Source: Sphingobium chungbukense (GTDB lineage Bacteria; Pseudomonadota; Alphaproteobacteria; Sphingomonadales; Sphingomonadaceae). Taken from it: a stretch of DNA of 64,000 nucleotides. Where the stretch lies: positions 1,018,501-1,082,500 of the forward strand of contig NZ_LBIC01000001.1 of the NCBI RefSeq assembly GCF_001005725.1. Direction: 5' to 3'. Made by a program: the position numbers and the translations under genes. This document shows, in pieces, positions 34,947-44,351 of this stretch (position 1 is its first letter; each line of letters starts with the position of its first letter). The notes under the pieces are model-generated. The model was not told where the DNA came from, did no database searches, and saw nothing but the letters and a program-made list of their open reading frames with translations.

Positions 34947-36719
34947 ATGCGTGCCGACATACCGACCATCCTCCACGATATTTTCGGCTTTCCCGGTTTC
35001 CGCGGCGTGCAGGAACAGGTGGTGGGCCGCATCATGGCGGGTCAGCCGACGCTCGCGATCATGCCGACCGGCGCTGGGAAGTCGCTCTGCTACCAACTTC
35101 CCGCCGTCGCGCTGGACGGTTGCTGTGTCGTCGTCTCCCCCCTGATCGCGCTGATGCACGACCAGTTGCGCGCCGCGCAGGCGGTCGGCATCCGCGCTGC
35201 CAGCCTCACCAGCGTCGACGCCGACTGGCGGGAGACGCAGGACCGGTTGCGCAGCGGCGATCTCGACCTTCTCTATGTCGCCCCCGAACGCGCCAGCGGA
35301 GAGGGCTTCCGCAACCTCCTGCGCAGCACCAAGATTGCCCTCTTCGCCATAGACGAGGCCCATTGCGTCTCCGAATGGGGGCATGATTTCCGCCCGGACT
35401 ATCGCCTGTTGCGTCCGCTGCTGGACGAATTTCCGGATGTTCCCCGCCTCGCGCTGACCGCCACCGCCGACCATCACACCCGCGACGACATCCTGGTCCA
35501 GCTTGGCATCCCGCGCGATGGCCTGATCATCGCGGGGTTCGATCGCCCGAACATCCGCTATGCCGTCCATCCCCGCGACGGCCTGCCGCGCCAGCTTTCC
35601 GACCTGATCGCCGGTCAGACCGGCCCCGGCATCGTCTACGCCCCCACCCGCGCCGCGACAGAGAAGCTGGCTGAGACCCTGTCCCGTACCGGCCGCCCGA
35701 CCCGCGCCTATCATGCCGGTCTCGACCCGCACATCCGCGCCGCCAATCAGGCGGCGTTCATCGCCAGCGAGGATATGGTGATGGTCGCCACCATCGCCTT
35801 CGGCATGGGCATCGATAAGCCCGACGTCCGCTTCGTCGCCCATGCGGCGTTGCCCAAGTCGATCGAGGGCTATTATCAGGAATCCGGCCGCGCGGGCCGC
35901 GACGGCGAACCGGCGCAGGCCCATCTCTTCTGGGGCGCCGACGATTTCGCCCGCGCCCGCCAGCGCATCGGCGAACTCGATCCCTTGCGCCAGCAGGGCG
36001 AGCGTGCCCGCATCACCGCGCTGGGCGGGCTGGTGGAAACCGGCACCTGCCGGCGCGCCATCTTGCTGCGTCATTTTGGCGAGAATCCACCGCCGGGCTG
36101 CGGCAATTGCGACAATTGCCTGAACCCGCCGCCCAGCATCGACGCCACCCAGACCGCCCGCAAATTCCTGTCCGCCGTCTATCGCACCGGCCAGAGCTTC
36201 GGCGTCGGCCATATCGAGCAGGTGCTGACCGGCGCCGTCACCGACAAGATACGCGAGCGCGGCCATGACAAGATTTCGGTCTACGGCATCGTCGACGGGG
36301 AGGAGACGGCGCTGCTGCGTCCGGTCTCCCGCGCTTTGCTGGTGCGCGACGCGCTCCAGACCAACGAACATGGCGGGCTGGAATTCGGTCCCAACGCCCG
36401 GCCGATCCTCCGCGGGGAGGAAGAGGTCAGCCTGGTCCTCCCGCCCCGCAAGGAACGCCGCCGCAAGAGCGCCCGCAACGGCAGCGCCGAAAATCCCGTG
36501 GGCGATCCGCTGTTCGACGCGCTGCGGGCTTGCCGCCGCGAACTGGCGCAGGAGGCGGGCGTGCCGCCCTATGTCGTCTTCCACGATTCGACCTTGCGCG
36601 AAATGGCGGAGCAGCGTCCGGCGAGTCTGGCGGAACTCGGCAACATCAGCGGCGTCGGCCAGCGCAAGCTCGATGCCTATGGCGATGCCTTCCTGGCGGC
36701 GATCCGCCCTTATCTTTGA
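34947..36719 (+). CDS. recQ: ATP-dependent DNA helicase RecQ
   Basis: 3'-5' superfamily 2 helicase for recombination and fork repair, 590 residues. TGAGKS at 41-46 is Walker A, IDEAHCVSEWGHDFRPDY motif II with the aromatic-rich loop, and QESGRAGRDGE motif VI. Zinc cysteines are present (TCRR and GCGNCDNC), then a winged-helix RQC domain, and an HRDC domain at the C-terminus (DPLFDALRACRRELAQEAGVP). The frame is open upstream through the previous gene, but 34947 is the conserved start. Confidence 0.95.
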   Translation: MRADIPTILHDIFGFPGFRGVQEQVVGRIMAGQPTLAIMPTGAGKSLCYQLPAVALDGCCVVVSPLIALMHDQLRAAQAVGIRAASLTSVDADWRETQDRLRSGDLDLLYVAPERASGEGFRNLLRSTKIALFAIDEAHCVSEWGHDFRPDYRLLRPLLDEFPDVPRLALTATADHHTRDDILVQLGIPRDGLIIAGFDRPNIRYAVHPRDGLPRQLSDLIAGQTGPGIVYAPTRAATEKLAETLSRTGRPTRAYHAGLDPHIRAANQAAFIASEDMVMVATIAFGMGIDKPDVRFVAHAALPKSIEGYYQESGRAGRDGEPAQAHLFWGADDFARARQRIGELDPLRQQGERARITALGGLVETGTCRRAILLRHFGENPPPGCGNCDNCLNPPPSIDATQTARKFLSAVYRTGQSFGVGHIEQVLTGAVTDKIRERGHDKISVYGIVDGEETALLRPVSRALLVRDALQTNEHGGLEFGPNARPILRGEEEVSLVLPPRKERRRKSARNGSAENPVGDPLFDALRACRRELAQEAGVPPYVVFHDSTLREMAEQRPASLAELGNISGVGQRKLDAYGDAFLAAIRPYL

Positions 36720-36837
36720 TCGAACGATATGAAGACGGGAATGGCGTGCGCCCGCCCAGGAGCAGGTTGCCCTGCGGCCTACCCCCTTGAATCCCTCGCC
36801 CCACAAGCGCAAGGAGACCCGCAAAGGAGTCCCGCCC

Positions 36838-37266
36838 ATGTTCCGCCAACTCACCAAAAGCCTCTATGTCTCTCCGCAGATCAGCGTCGATCAGGTGGCG
36901 GAAGCCAAGGCGCTGGGCGTCACCGTCATCATCAACAACCGCCCCGACGATGAGGAGCCCGGCCAGACCAACGGCGCGGAGATCGAAGCCGCCACGAAGG
37001 CGGCCGGCATGACTTATGCCGCCGTTCCCGTCGCCCATGGCGGCTTCGCGCCCTGGCAGCTCGACGGCATGGCCGCGGCGTTGGAGCAGGCGGGCGAGGG
37101 CAAGATACTCGCCTATTGCCGTTCCGGCACGCGCAGCACCTTGCTCTGGGCGCTGACCCGCGCCCGCGCGGGCGACCATCCCGCCGCTCTCACTGAACAG
37201 GCGGCGTCGGCGGGCTATGACGTCACCCCTGTTCGACAGATCATGGACGCGCTCGCCGCCGGTTGA
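36838..37266 (+). CDS. DUF442 / TIGR01244 phosphatase-like protein
   Basis: A 142-residue protein of the beta-lactamase-hydrolase-like phosphatase family (DUF442), with a tyrosine-phosphatase-type loop CRSGTRST. The N-terminal FRQLTKSLYVSPQI and VIINNRPDDEEPGQ are typical. In BigR/Blh operons such domains work in sulfide metabolism, but no persulfide dioxygenase or rhodanese is nearby, so the role is open. AAAGGAG precedes the ATG. The stop overlaps the next start (TGATG). Confidence 0.86.
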   Translation: MFRQLTKSLYVSPQISVDQVAEAKALGVTVIINNRPDDEEPGQTNGAEIEAATKAAGMTYAAVPVAHGGFAPWQLDGMAAALEQAGEGKILAYCRSGTRSTLLWALTRARAGDHPAALTEQAASAGYDVTPVRQIMDALAAG

Positions 37267-38450
37267 TGCCCACCGCGCCGGAAACCTATGACGCCATCGT
37301 CCTGGGCGCTGGCGGCGCGGGCCTCATGTGCGCGGCCATGGCGGGCCAGCGGGGCAGGCGCGTCCTCGTCATCGACCATGCCGATCAGGCGGGAAAGAAA
37401 ATCCTCATCTCCGGCGGTGGCCGCTGCAACTTCACCAATATCCACACCGCGCCCGACCGCTATCTGTCGGCCAACCCCCATTTCGCGAAGTCTGCGCTGG
37501 GCCGTTACACGTCGCAGGATTTCATCGGGCTTGTCGAACGCCATGGCATAGCCTGGCACGAAAAGACGCTGGGCCAGCTTTTCTGCGACCACAGCGCTCG
37601 TCAGATCGTCGCCATGCTGCTCGCCGAATGCGAAGCGGGCGGCGTTACGGTCCGGCTAGACCATGCGATTACCGTCGTCACCCACGCGGACGGCCGTTAT
37701 CGGGTGGTCCATGGCGACAGGAGCGCGACCGCCCCCGCGCTGGTCATCGCCACGGGTGGCCCCTCTATCCCCAAGATCGGCGCGACCGGCTTCGCCTATG
37801 ATCTGGCGCGCCAGTTCGGCTTGAAAATCGTCGAACCCCGGCCCGCACTCGTCCCCTTGACCTTGGGGGGCGAGGATCTGCTTTTCCGATCGCTCTCGGG
37901 CGTATCGACCGACGTGATCGCCCGTCACGGCAAGACTGGCTTCCGCGAGGCCGCGTTGCTCACCCATCGCGGCCTGTCCGGCCCCGCGATCCTGCAAATA
38001 TCCTCTTATTGGCGTCATGGCGAGACGATCGCGCTGGATTTTCTCCCGGACCAGCCGAGTGGTTGGCTGACCGACGCCAAGCGCGACAGGCCGCGCACCA
38101 CGCTCATGCAATTGTTGCGCGGTCTTCTGCCCGATCGTCTGGCCGACACCCTGACCGACCGGCTGTCGCTTCCCGGCGACCTCGGCAATATGCCCGATCG
38201 CAAGCTTCAGGAGGCTGAACGCCGTCTCGCCGCATGGAGCTTCGCGCCCAATGGGACCGAGGGCTTCGCCAAGGCGGAGGTCACGATCGGGGGTATCTCC
38301 ACCAACGAGCTGTCTTCCCGGACGATGGAGGCCCGCCATGTCCCCGGGCTCCACGCCATTGGCGAAGCGGTCGATGTCACCGGCTGGCTGGGCGGCTATA
38401 ATTTCCAATGGGCCTGGGCCAGCGGGTGGGCGGCGGCCCAAGCCATCTAG
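37266..38450 (+). CDS. BaiN/HI0933-like flavoprotein (NAD(P)/FAD oxidoreductase)
   Basis: A 394-residue flavoprotein of the HI0933/YhiN family. GAGGAGLMCAAMAG at the N-terminus binds FAD; GKKILISGGGRCNFTN is the family signature; the C-terminal GEAVDVTGWLGGYNFQWAWA closes the FAD site. BaiN, one member, reduces bile-acid intermediates, but most members have no known substrate. It begins on the stop of the DUF442 gene, so the two are coupled. The stop lies 18 bases from the transposase remnant, with no sign that this gene is truncated. Confidence 0.9.
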   Translation: MPTAPETYDAIVLGAGGAGLMCAAMAGQRGRRVLVIDHADQAGKKILISGGGRCNFTNIHTAPDRYLSANPHFAKSALGRYTSQDFIGLVERHGIAWHEKTLGQLFCDHSARQIVAMLLAECEAGGVTVRLDHAITVVTHADGRYRVVHGDRSATAPALVIATGGPSIPKIGATGFAYDLARQFGLKIVEPRPALVPLTLGGEDLLFRSLSGVSTDVIARHGKTGFREAALLTHRGLSGPAILQISSYWRHGETIALDFLPDQPSGWLTDAKRDRPRTTLMQLLRGLLPDRLADTLTDRLSLPGDLGNMPDRKLQEAERRLAAWSFAPNGTEGFAKAEVTIGGISTNELSSRTMEARHVPGLHAIGEAVDVTGWLGGYNFQWAWASGWAAAQAI

Positions 38451-38454
38451 GCAG

Positions 38455-38943
38455 TAGTGACGATTTAATCATTTGATCCGTAGCATGATGCTGGCGATTT
38501 TGACGAAGCCGAGGAAGTTTGCGGCGAGTTTGTCATAGCGGGTTGCGATACGGCGCCACTGCTTGAGCTTGGCGAAGAAGCCTTCGATGCCCCATCGCTG
38601 TTTGTAGGCGATGCGATCATAGTGGTGCTGATATTTACGATGGCGGCGAGGCGGAATGACCGACTCGCCGCCTTGCTCGTAGATGAGATCGTGCAAACTG
38701 TCGGCGTCATAGGCCCGATCAGCCAGCACCTTGCCAGCCGGGATGCCGCGGATCAGATCGCAGGCGGGCGCCATGTCGTTTTGCTGTCCGGGGCCGAGGA
38801 TGAAGCGGATCGGCAAGCCCAAGGCATCGACTACGGCATGGATCTTGGTGCCGAACCCGCCTCGCTTTTCCCGTGCCTCTATCATGCCGCCTTGGTCAGC
38901 CAAATCCTTCAAGGACGTCCCGCAAAGCTGACGGCGTTCTACT
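38455..38943. mobile_element. Remnant of an IS5-family insertion sequence
   Basis: The DNA between the BaiN-like gene and ruvC is almost wholly IS-derived. One end is near the transposase stop at 38469; the other stops at the ruvC stop codon. I found no matching terminal repeats or target duplication, as expected for a deleted copy. Confidence 0.7.
38469..38942 (-). pseudogene. IS5-family transposase, 5'-truncated remnant
   Basis: The C-terminal half of an IS5-family DDE transposase: GGFGTKIHAVVDALGLPIRF, GQQNDMAPA, LADRAYD (second catalytic Asp), YKQRWGIEGFFAKLKQWRRI (Glu motif, WGIE in place of the more usual xxVE), ATRYDKLAANFLGFVKIAS and a natural stop. The part with the first catalytic Asp is missing; the frame runs instead into antisense ruvC, whose stop is at 38944. 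The exact left boundary is uncertain within about 20 bases. Confidence 0.85.
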
Positions 38944-39435
38944 CTATTTGCGCGGGATGCGTCGAGCGCTTGCCAGATGATGGGCATGGGTGATGGCGAC
39001 GGCCAGCGCGTCGGAAGCATCAGGCCCGGTGATTTTCGCGCCGGGGAGCAGGCGGGACACCATGGCGTGGACCTGCTCCTTGGATGCATTGCCGACGCCG
39101 ACGACTGACTTCTTGACGAGGCGGGCGGCATATTCGCCCACTTCCATGCCGGAACGCGACGCCGCCAGCAGCACGACGCCGCGCGCCTGACCCAGTTTCA
39201 GCGTCGATTGCGGGTTGACGTTGACGAACACTTCCTCGACCGCCGCGCCATTGGGCTGATGTTCGAGGATCAGGTCGGTCAGCGCCAGGTCCAGCACCAG
39301 CAGGCGGCTTGCCAGCGCCATGTCGGAATCGGTCTTGATCTGCCCGTTGGCGATATGGGTCAGGCGATTGCCGTCCGCAGCGATCAGGCCCCAGCCTGTG
39401 GTGCCAAGGCCGGGGTCGAGTCCCAGGATAATCAT
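38944..39435 (-). CDS. ruvC: Crossover junction endodeoxyribonuclease RuvC
   Basis: Holliday-junction resolvase, 163 residues. Catalytic acids are in place: Asp7 in LGLDPGLG, a Glu in AAVEEVFVN, and two Asp in [18 protein letters not shown]. The last residues (ASARRIPRK) end directly at the IS remnant, so the natural C-terminus may have been altered, though the catalytic domain is whole. It follows yebC after 25 bases, as usual, but ruvA and ruvB, its normal downstream partners, are not here. Confidence 0.93.
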   Translation of the reverse strand: MIILGLDPGLGTTGWGLIAADGNRLTHIANGQIKTDSDMALASRLLVLDLALTDLILEHQPNGAAVEEVFVNVNPQSTLKLGQARGVVLLAASRSGMEVGEYAARLVKKSVVGVGNASKEQVHAMVSRLLPGAKITGPDASDALAVAITHAHHLASARRIPRK

Positions 39436-39460
39436 GGCCTGATCTTATGGGCCAGGGTTT

Positions 39461-40204
39461 TCAGCCCAACTTCTCCATGACCTCATCGGAGACTTCGTAA
39501 TTGCCCCAGACGGTCTGGACATCGTCATCGTCTTCCAACGTGTCGACCAGCTTCATCAGCGTCGCGGCGTTGCTCTCGTCGACTTCGACGGTGGTCTGCG
39601 GCCTCCAGGCGAGCTTGGCGCCTTCGGCCGGTCCGAGCTTGGCCTCCAGACCCTTGGCGACTTCGTGCAGCGCGTCCATGGCGGTCCAGATCTCATGCTC
39701 GTCATCGTTCGACGACACGTCGTCCGCGCCCGCTTCCAGTGCCGCTTCGAAGATCGCGTCGGCATCGCCCGCGCTCGCCGGATAGGTGATGAGGCCCATG
39801 CGGTCGAAACCATGGCTCACCGCGCCCGACGCGCCCAGATTGCCGCCATTTTTCGAGAAGGCCGTGCGGACGTTGGTCGCGGTGCGATTGCGGTTGTCGG
39901 TCAGCGCCTCGACGATGATGGCGACGCCGCCCGGGCCGTAGCCTTCATAACGGATTTCCTCGTAATTCTCCGTGTCGCCGCCAATCGCCTTGTCGATGGC
40001 GCGCTGGATATTGTCCTTGGGCATGGACTGTGCCTTGGCGGCATTGATCGCCAGGCGAAGGCGCGGGTTCATATCCGGGTCGGGCATGCCCATTTTCGCC
40101 GCCACGGTGATTTCGCGGCTCAGCTTGGAGAACATCGAGGAGCGCTTCTTGTCCTGCGCGCCCTTGCGATGCATGATGTTCTTGAATTTGGAATGGCCTG
40201 CCAT
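39461..40204 (-). CDS. yebC: YebC/PmpR family protein
   Basis: A 247-residue protein of the YebC family, long annotated as a transcription regulator (PmpR) and more recently linked to translation of proline-rich stretches. [20 protein letters not shown] at the N-terminus, TEIT-like [10 protein letters not shown], and [21 protein letters not shown] are all conserved. AGGA lies before the ATG. yebC-ruvC(-ruvAB) is a widespread cluster. Confidence 0.95.
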   Translation of the reverse strand: MAGHSKFKNIMHRKGAQDKKRSSMFSKLSREITVAAKMGMPDPDMNPRLRLAINAAKAQSMPKDNIQRAIDKAIGGDTENYEEIRYEGYGPGGVAIIVEALTDNRNRTATNVRTAFSKNGGNLGASGAVSHGFDRMGLITYPASAGDADAIFEAALEAGADDVSSNDDEHEIWTAMDALHEVAKGLEAKLGPAEGAKLAWRPQTTVEVDESNAATLMKLVDTLEDDDDVQTVWGNYEVSDEVMEKLG

Positions 40205-40286
40205 GGGTCCTGAATTCTTGTCTGCCGGTTGAGGATCGATGGGCGCCCTTACACCAGCGGATGGCGGGAGGGCAACCGTCGGGACA

Positions 40287-40613
40287 TCAGTAGAGTATGG
40301 CGGTGCCCGAGGCCGTGACCATCAGCATCGATCCGCTGGAGCCGACCGTCTCATAATCGAGATCGACGCCGACGACCGCATTGGCGCCCAGCGTTGCGGC
40401 GCGGGTGCGCATTTCCGCGATCGCCTGCTCGCGGGCGCGCTGAAGCACGTCCTCATAGGCGCCCGATCGCCCGCCGACGATGTCGCGGACGCTGGCGAAC
40501 AGGTCGCGGAAGAGATTGGCGCCCACGATCACCTCGCCGGTGACGATGCCGAGATATTCCTTAGCGGGGCGTCCCTCCAGCGAGGGCGTGGTGCTGACGA
40601 TCATCTCGGACAT
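40287..40613 (-). CDS. YbjQ family (UPF0145) protein
   Basis: A 108-residue protein of the UPF0145/YbjQ family, annotated as a heavy-metal-binding domain by structure but of unproven function. [19 protein letters not shown], the [20 protein letters not shown] helix and [20 protein letters not shown] are family signatures. AAAGGAG sits before the ATG. It lies in a run of small minus-strand genes that also includes yebC, gapR and DUF1244. Confidence 0.9.
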   Translation of the reverse strand: MSEMIVSTTPSLEGRPAKEYLGIVTGEVIVGANLFRDLFASVRDIVGGRSGAYEDVLQRAREQAIAEMRTRAATLGANAVVGVDLDYETVGSSGSMLMVTASGTAILY

Positions 40614-40643
40614 ATGGGCGCTCTCCTTTGTCGGCGAACTCGG

Positions 40644-40886
40644 TTATTCCAGACCCAAGGCGTTCTTGTATGTTTCCAGCAGCGCTTCGGCCTCCATGCG
40701 GGCGTTGCGCTCCATCTTGCGCAGGCGGACGATCGACCGCATCGTCTTCACGTCATAGCCATTGGCCTTCGCCTCCAGATACACGTCCTTGATATCGTCC
40801 GCGATGCCCTTCTTTTCCTCTTCCAGGCGTTCGATGCGCTCGATGAAAAGGCGTAGCTGTTCGGCGGCGACATTGCCATCGCTCAT
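40644..40886 (-). CDS. gapR: GapR family DNA-binding protein (DUF2312)
   Basis: An 80-residue nucleoid protein of the DUF2312/GapR family. In Caulobacter GapR binds overtwisted AT-rich DNA ahead of forks and polymerases and helps topoisomerases. [20 protein letters not shown] is the long N-terminal coiled coil; [20 protein letters not shown] with RLRKMER is the DNA-contacting part. ATG 40886 is the conserved start. The usual length is 80-90 residues. Confidence 0.93.
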   Translation of the reverse strand: MSDGNVAAEQLRLFIERIERLEEEKKGIADDIKDVYLEAKANGYDVKTMRSIVRLRKMERNARMEAEALLETYKNALGLE

Positions 40887-40938
40887 GGGAATCTCCAGTC
40901 TGTGTGAATCGGTTGGGTGAATCGGTCGGTGAACGCCT

Positions 40939-41238
40939 CTAATGATTGTCGGCGTTCTTCGCCACACTCTCCTGCATGCGTGCGATCTGTTCGGGCGTCG
41001 CGTCGCTCTGGTAACGGGATTTCCATTCGGCAAACGGCATGCCGTGGATGATCGCGCGGGCTTCATCCTTGCCGAGCGTCCCGTCCGCCTCCGCGATCCA
41101 GTCGGCCAGGCAATTGCGGCAGAAGCCCGCCGTGCCCATCAAATCAATATTTTGAACATCGGTGCGGTGCTGCAAATGCGCCACCAGCCGTCGGAAGGCG
41201 GTTGCGGCAACCGCGTCGCTGAGTATGTTATCGCTCAC
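40939..41238 (-). CDS. DUF1244 domain protein
   Basis: A 99-residue protein of the DUF1244 family (SMc04008-like), conserved in alphaproteobacteria and of unknown function. [32 protein letters not shown] and [19 protein letters not shown] are the family blocks; the CRNC pair could bind metal. The start codon is GTG with AAAGG upstream. It precedes gapR by 52 bp on the same strand and is divergent from pyk. Confidence 0.88.
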   Translation of the reverse strand: MSDNILSDAVAATAFRRLVAHLQHRTDVQNIDLMGTAGFCRNCLADWIAEADGTLGKDEARAIIHGMPFAEWKSRYQSDATPEQIARMQESVAKNADNH

Positions 41239-41344
41239 GGCGAACCTTTCGCTGATCTACATCATCCTGTCGTGCAGCACGGATAATCGAAAACCGCGCC
41301 CTGGCAAACCAGCGGCGATCATGACGGTCAGGAGTTTGGGAAGA

Positions 41345-42802
41345 ATGACGAAATTACCGCCCCGCACGCGCAAGGTCCGCATTCTCGCGACCCTTGGGCC
41401 CGCAAGCGACAGTCCGGAAATGATCCGCGCGCTGTTCGTTGCCGGGGCCGATGCCTTCCGCATCAACATGAGCCATGGCGCGCATGAGGATCATGCCGCG
41501 CGCATCGCGGCGATCCGGGCGCTGGAAAAGGAGTTCGGCCGGCCGACGACGATCCTGGGCGACCTTCAGGGGCCGAAGCTGCGCGTGGGGACCTTTGAGC
41601 GCGGGTTGGCGGTGCTGGAAACGGGTGCGGCCTTCGTGCTCGACAGCGATCCCACGCCGGGCGATGCCAGGCGGGTGAATCTGCCGCATCCGGAGATTTA
41701 CGCGGCGCTCGTTCCGGAAACCCGGCTGCTGCTGGACGATGGCAAGCTGGTGCTGCGGGTCAAGAAGGTGGCGGACGACCGCATCGACACGGTGGTGGAG
41801 GTCGGCGGAACACTGTCCAACCGCAAGGGCGTGAATGTGCCCGATGTGGTGGTGCCGGTCCCTGCGCTGACGGAGAAGGACCGGCGGGACCTCAGCTTTG
41901 CTGTCGAGCAGGGCTGCGACTGGATCGCGCTCAGCTTCGTGCAGCGGCCCGAGGATCTGGCCGAGGCACGCAAGTTGATGGGCGGCTATGGCGCGCTGAT
42001 GGCGAAGGTCGAGAAGCCTGCCGCCGTGCAGCGGCTGGAGGAAATCATCGAACTGGCGGACGGCGTGATGGTGGCGCGCGGCGATCTGGGCGTGGAATTG
42101 CCGCCCCAGGCGGTGCCCCCGCTCCAGAAGCAGATCGTCGCGACGGCTCGGCGCATGGGGCGCCCGGTCGTGGTGGCGACGCAGATGCTCGAATCGATGA
42201 TCAAGGCGCCGACGCCGACCCGCGCCGAAGTGTCGGACGTGGCGACGGCGGTCTATGACGGGGCGGACGCGATCATGCTGTCGGCGGAGACGGCGGCGGG
42301 CGACTGGCCGGTCGAGGCGGTGACGATGATGGACAGTATCGCCCATAGCGTCGAGCGCGATCCGGGCTATTTCGGACGGCTGCACTATACCGAGACGAAG
42401 CCCGATCCGACGACTGCCGATGCGCTGGCGGAAGGGGCGGGCGGCATCGTCTCGGTGGTCGGTGCGAGTGCGATCACCTGCTTCACCTCTTCTGGCAGCA
42501 CCGTGCGGCGCGTGGCGCGGGAGCGGCCGATGACACCGATCCTGGCGCTGACCCCGCGGCAGGACACGGCCCGCAAGCTGGGGCTGACATGGGGCGTGCA
42601 TGCGGTGCGGACCAAGGATATCGGCACGTTCGAGGAGATGATCGGCAAGGCGCGGCGCATGGCGCTGCGCCATGATATGGTCGAGAAAGGCGGCAAGATC
42701 GTCGTGCTGGCGGGTGTGCCCTTCGGGACGCCGGGGTCGACCAACGTGCTGCATGTGGCAGCGATTCGCGGGGATGAGCTTCGGGGCCGGGACGAAGCCT
42801 AA
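41345..42802 (+). CDS. pyk: Pyruvate kinase
   Basis: Transfers phosphate from phosphoenolpyruvate to ADP, ending glycolysis. The 485 residues match. RKVRILATLGPAS and FRINMSHGAHEDH at the N-terminus, DLQGPKLRVG, IALSFVQRPEDL, MAKVEKPAAV (catalytic Lys), MVARGDLGVELP and MLSAETAAGDWPVEAV are all present. ATG 41345 has AGGAG about ten bases upstream. It overlaps the convergent HAD gene by four bases. Confidence 0.96.
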   Translation: MTKLPPRTRKVRILATLGPASDSPEMIRALFVAGADAFRINMSHGAHEDHAARIAAIRALEKEFGRPTTILGDLQGPKLRVGTFERGLAVLETGAAFVLDSDPTPGDARRVNLPHPEIYAALVPETRLLLDDGKLVLRVKKVADDRIDTVVEVGGTLSNRKGVNVPDVVVPVPALTEKDRRDLSFAVEQGCDWIALSFVQRPEDLAEARKLMGGYGALMAKVEKPAAVQRLEEIIELADGVMVARGDLGVELPPQAVPPLQKQIVATARRMGRPVVVATQMLESMIKAPTPTRAEVSDVATAVYDGADAIMLSAETAAGDWPVEAVTMMDSIAHSVERDPGYFGRLHYTETKPDPTTADALAEGAGGIVSVVGASAITCFTSSGSTVRRVARERPMTPILALTPRQDTARKLGLTWGVHAVRTKDIGTFEEMIGKARRMALRHDMVEKGGKIVVLAGVPFGTPGSTNVLHVAAIRGDELRGRDEA

Positions 42803-43407
42803 AGCACGCCCAGCGCGGTCAGTTCCCGGCGTAGCGCGGCTGCGTCGCGGAACAGGTGTCCGCGCATTCCCTCGGCTTGCGCCGCGCGGATATTGTCCTC
42901 GCGGTCGTCGATGAAAAGGGCCTGCGCCGCCTCCACGCCGAATCGGGCGAGCGCCAGCCGGTAGATGGCCGGATCGGGCTTTGCCAGCTTTTCCGCGCCG
43001 GAGACCACGATGTCGCGGAAGGGAGCGAATAGGGCTGCTTCCCGTTTGTGGAAGGGAACCCAGAATTCATCGCTGAAATTGGTGATGGCGAAAAGCGGCA
43101 CGCCGCTGTCATCCAGTTCGCGGACGATGTCCGGCATGCCCTCGATGGTCGGGCCGACGCTGTCGCTGAATTTGTCGCCCCAGAGGCGAATCAGGCCAGC
43201 ATGCTCCGGATGCCGCGCGATCAATTCGGCGCTGGTTTCCGCGAAAGGACGGCCCTGGTCATGCTGGAAATGCCATTCCGGCGTCACCACGTCGCGGAGA
43301 AACGCGTCGAGCGCCCGATCGTCGTCGATCAGGCGCTCGTACAGAACCCTTGGGTTCCAATGATATAGGACATTGCCGACGTCGAAGATGACGGCGGCTA
43401 TACCCAC
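42799..43407 (-). CDS. HAD family hydrolase (HAD-IA)
   Basis: A 202-residue HAD phosphatase: VIFDVGNVLYHW supplies the nucleophile Asp (second acid replaced by Asn), ITNFSDE motif II, KPDPAIYRLALARFG the Lys, and LFIDDREDNI motif IV. FDVGNVL is typical of the YihX/epoxide-hydrolase-N-like subgroup acting on sugar phosphates. GTG 43407 is chosen because an ATG at 43461 would overlap rpmJ by 47 bases, but the ribosome-binding site for either is weak. Confidence 0.83.
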   Translation of the reverse strand: MGIAAVIFDVGNVLYHWNPRVLYERLIDDDRALDAFLRDVVTPEWHFQHDQGRPFAETSAELIARHPEHAGLIRLWGDKFSDSVGPTIEGMPDIVRELDDSGVPLFAITNFSDEFWVPFHKREAALFAPFRDIVVSGAEKLAKPDPAIYRLALARFGVEAAQALFIDDREDNIRAAQAEGMRGHLFRDAAALRRELTALGVL

Positions 43408-43414
43408 CCTTTGA

Positions 43415-43540
43415 TCAGCCCTGACGGGCCTTGAAGCGGCGGTTGGTCTTGTTGATGACATAGGTGCGGCCGCGGCGGCGGATCACACGGTTATCCCGGT
43501 GACGGCCCTTGAGCGACTTGAGCGAATTGCGGATCTTCAT
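43415..43540 (-). CDS. rpmJ: Ribosomal protein bL36
   Basis: A 41-residue large-subunit protein starting [20 protein letters not shown], then [20 protein letters not shown]. It is the zinc-free type with an extra C-terminal tail; the CxxC and C-H ligands of the zinc type are replaced. It stands outside the main ribosomal operons, as is normal in Alphaproteobacteria. Confidence 0.95.
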   Translation of the reverse strand: MKIRNSLKSLKGRHRDNRVIRRRGRTYVINKTNRRFKARQG

Positions 43541-43739
43541 GGAACCAGCCTTTGAATGAATCTTGCGTGATCGAAAATCGAAGCGCTGCCCCTATGGGTG
43601 AGGCAGGCGAAAGTCAAGGGGAACTGCCCGCATTTCAGCTCCGTTCATCCCCCGTGCAGCAAAGCCATGGCTTCAACGCTTTTAGGGGATTAGCCGCGCG
43701 GTGTCGTGTAGAGGGTGATTATCTTCGGAGTTCAAGTCC

Positions 43740-44351
43740 ATGTTGAAAAAGATCGCCTTTTCTTTCCCGCTGGCCCTTTCCCTGAGCGCCTGCGCCACCG
43801 CCATTCCTCCGGTTGAGGTGACACGATTCCATATCGATAATCCCGTGCGCAGCGGGACCGTCGCGGTCGAGGAAATGGCCGGCAATCCCGACGTCGGGCT
43901 GGAATTCCGGACCTATGCCGCCGCCGTGGATCAGGAATTGCAGCGGGTGGGCTTCACGTCCGTTGGCAATGGTGCCGGACAGAGCGCGAAGAGTGAATAT
44001 GTCGCGCTGGTCGGATTCCGTCGGACCTTCCGGGAGCCGAACAGCTATGGCGCCAATGGCAAGCCGGTGAGTGTGGGCGTTGGCGGGGCCGTGGGCAGCG
44101 GAGGCTATTCCGGGCTTGGCCTGGGTATCGGTATCAACCTGTCTGGCAAGCCGAAGGGGCAGGTTGTCACCGAATTGCAGGTGCAGCTCAGACGCCGCGC
44201 GGATTCGACCACCATCTGGGAAGGCCGCGCGCAGACCGAAGCGCGGGAAGGCACGCCCGCCTCTCAGCCCGGCATCGCGGCGCAGAAGCTCGCGGCGGCG
44301 CTCATCGGGGACTATCCGGGGGAATCGGGCCGGACTATAAGCGTCAAATGA
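43740..44351 (+). CDS. DUF4136 family lipoprotein
   Basis: A 203-residue predicted lipoprotein: signal LALSLSAC with Cys18 as the lipidation site. The mature part has the DUF4136-like layout, with FRTYAAAVDQELQRVGF near the N-terminus, a Gly-rich middle (VGVGGAVGSGGYSGLGLGIG) and a beta-rich end (TIWEGRAQTEAREG). Function unknown; DUF4136 proteins are envelope lipoproteins. It is coupled to the carboxypeptidase gene by a four-base overlap. Confidence 0.83.
   Translation: MLKKIAFSFPLALSLSACATAIPPVEVTRFHIDNPVRSGTVAVEEMAGNPDVGLEFRTYAAAVDQELQRVGFTSVGNGAGQSAKSEYVALVGFRRTFREPNSYGANGKPVSVGVGGAVGSGGYSGLGLGIGINLSGKPKGQVVTELQVQLRRRADSTTIWEGRAQTEAREGTPASQPGIAAQKLAAALIGDYPGESGRTISVK

Noticed and set aside
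34932..36857. A 641-codon minus-strand frame opposite recQ
   Set aside because: Shadow frame; recQ on the other strand carries all helicase motifs.
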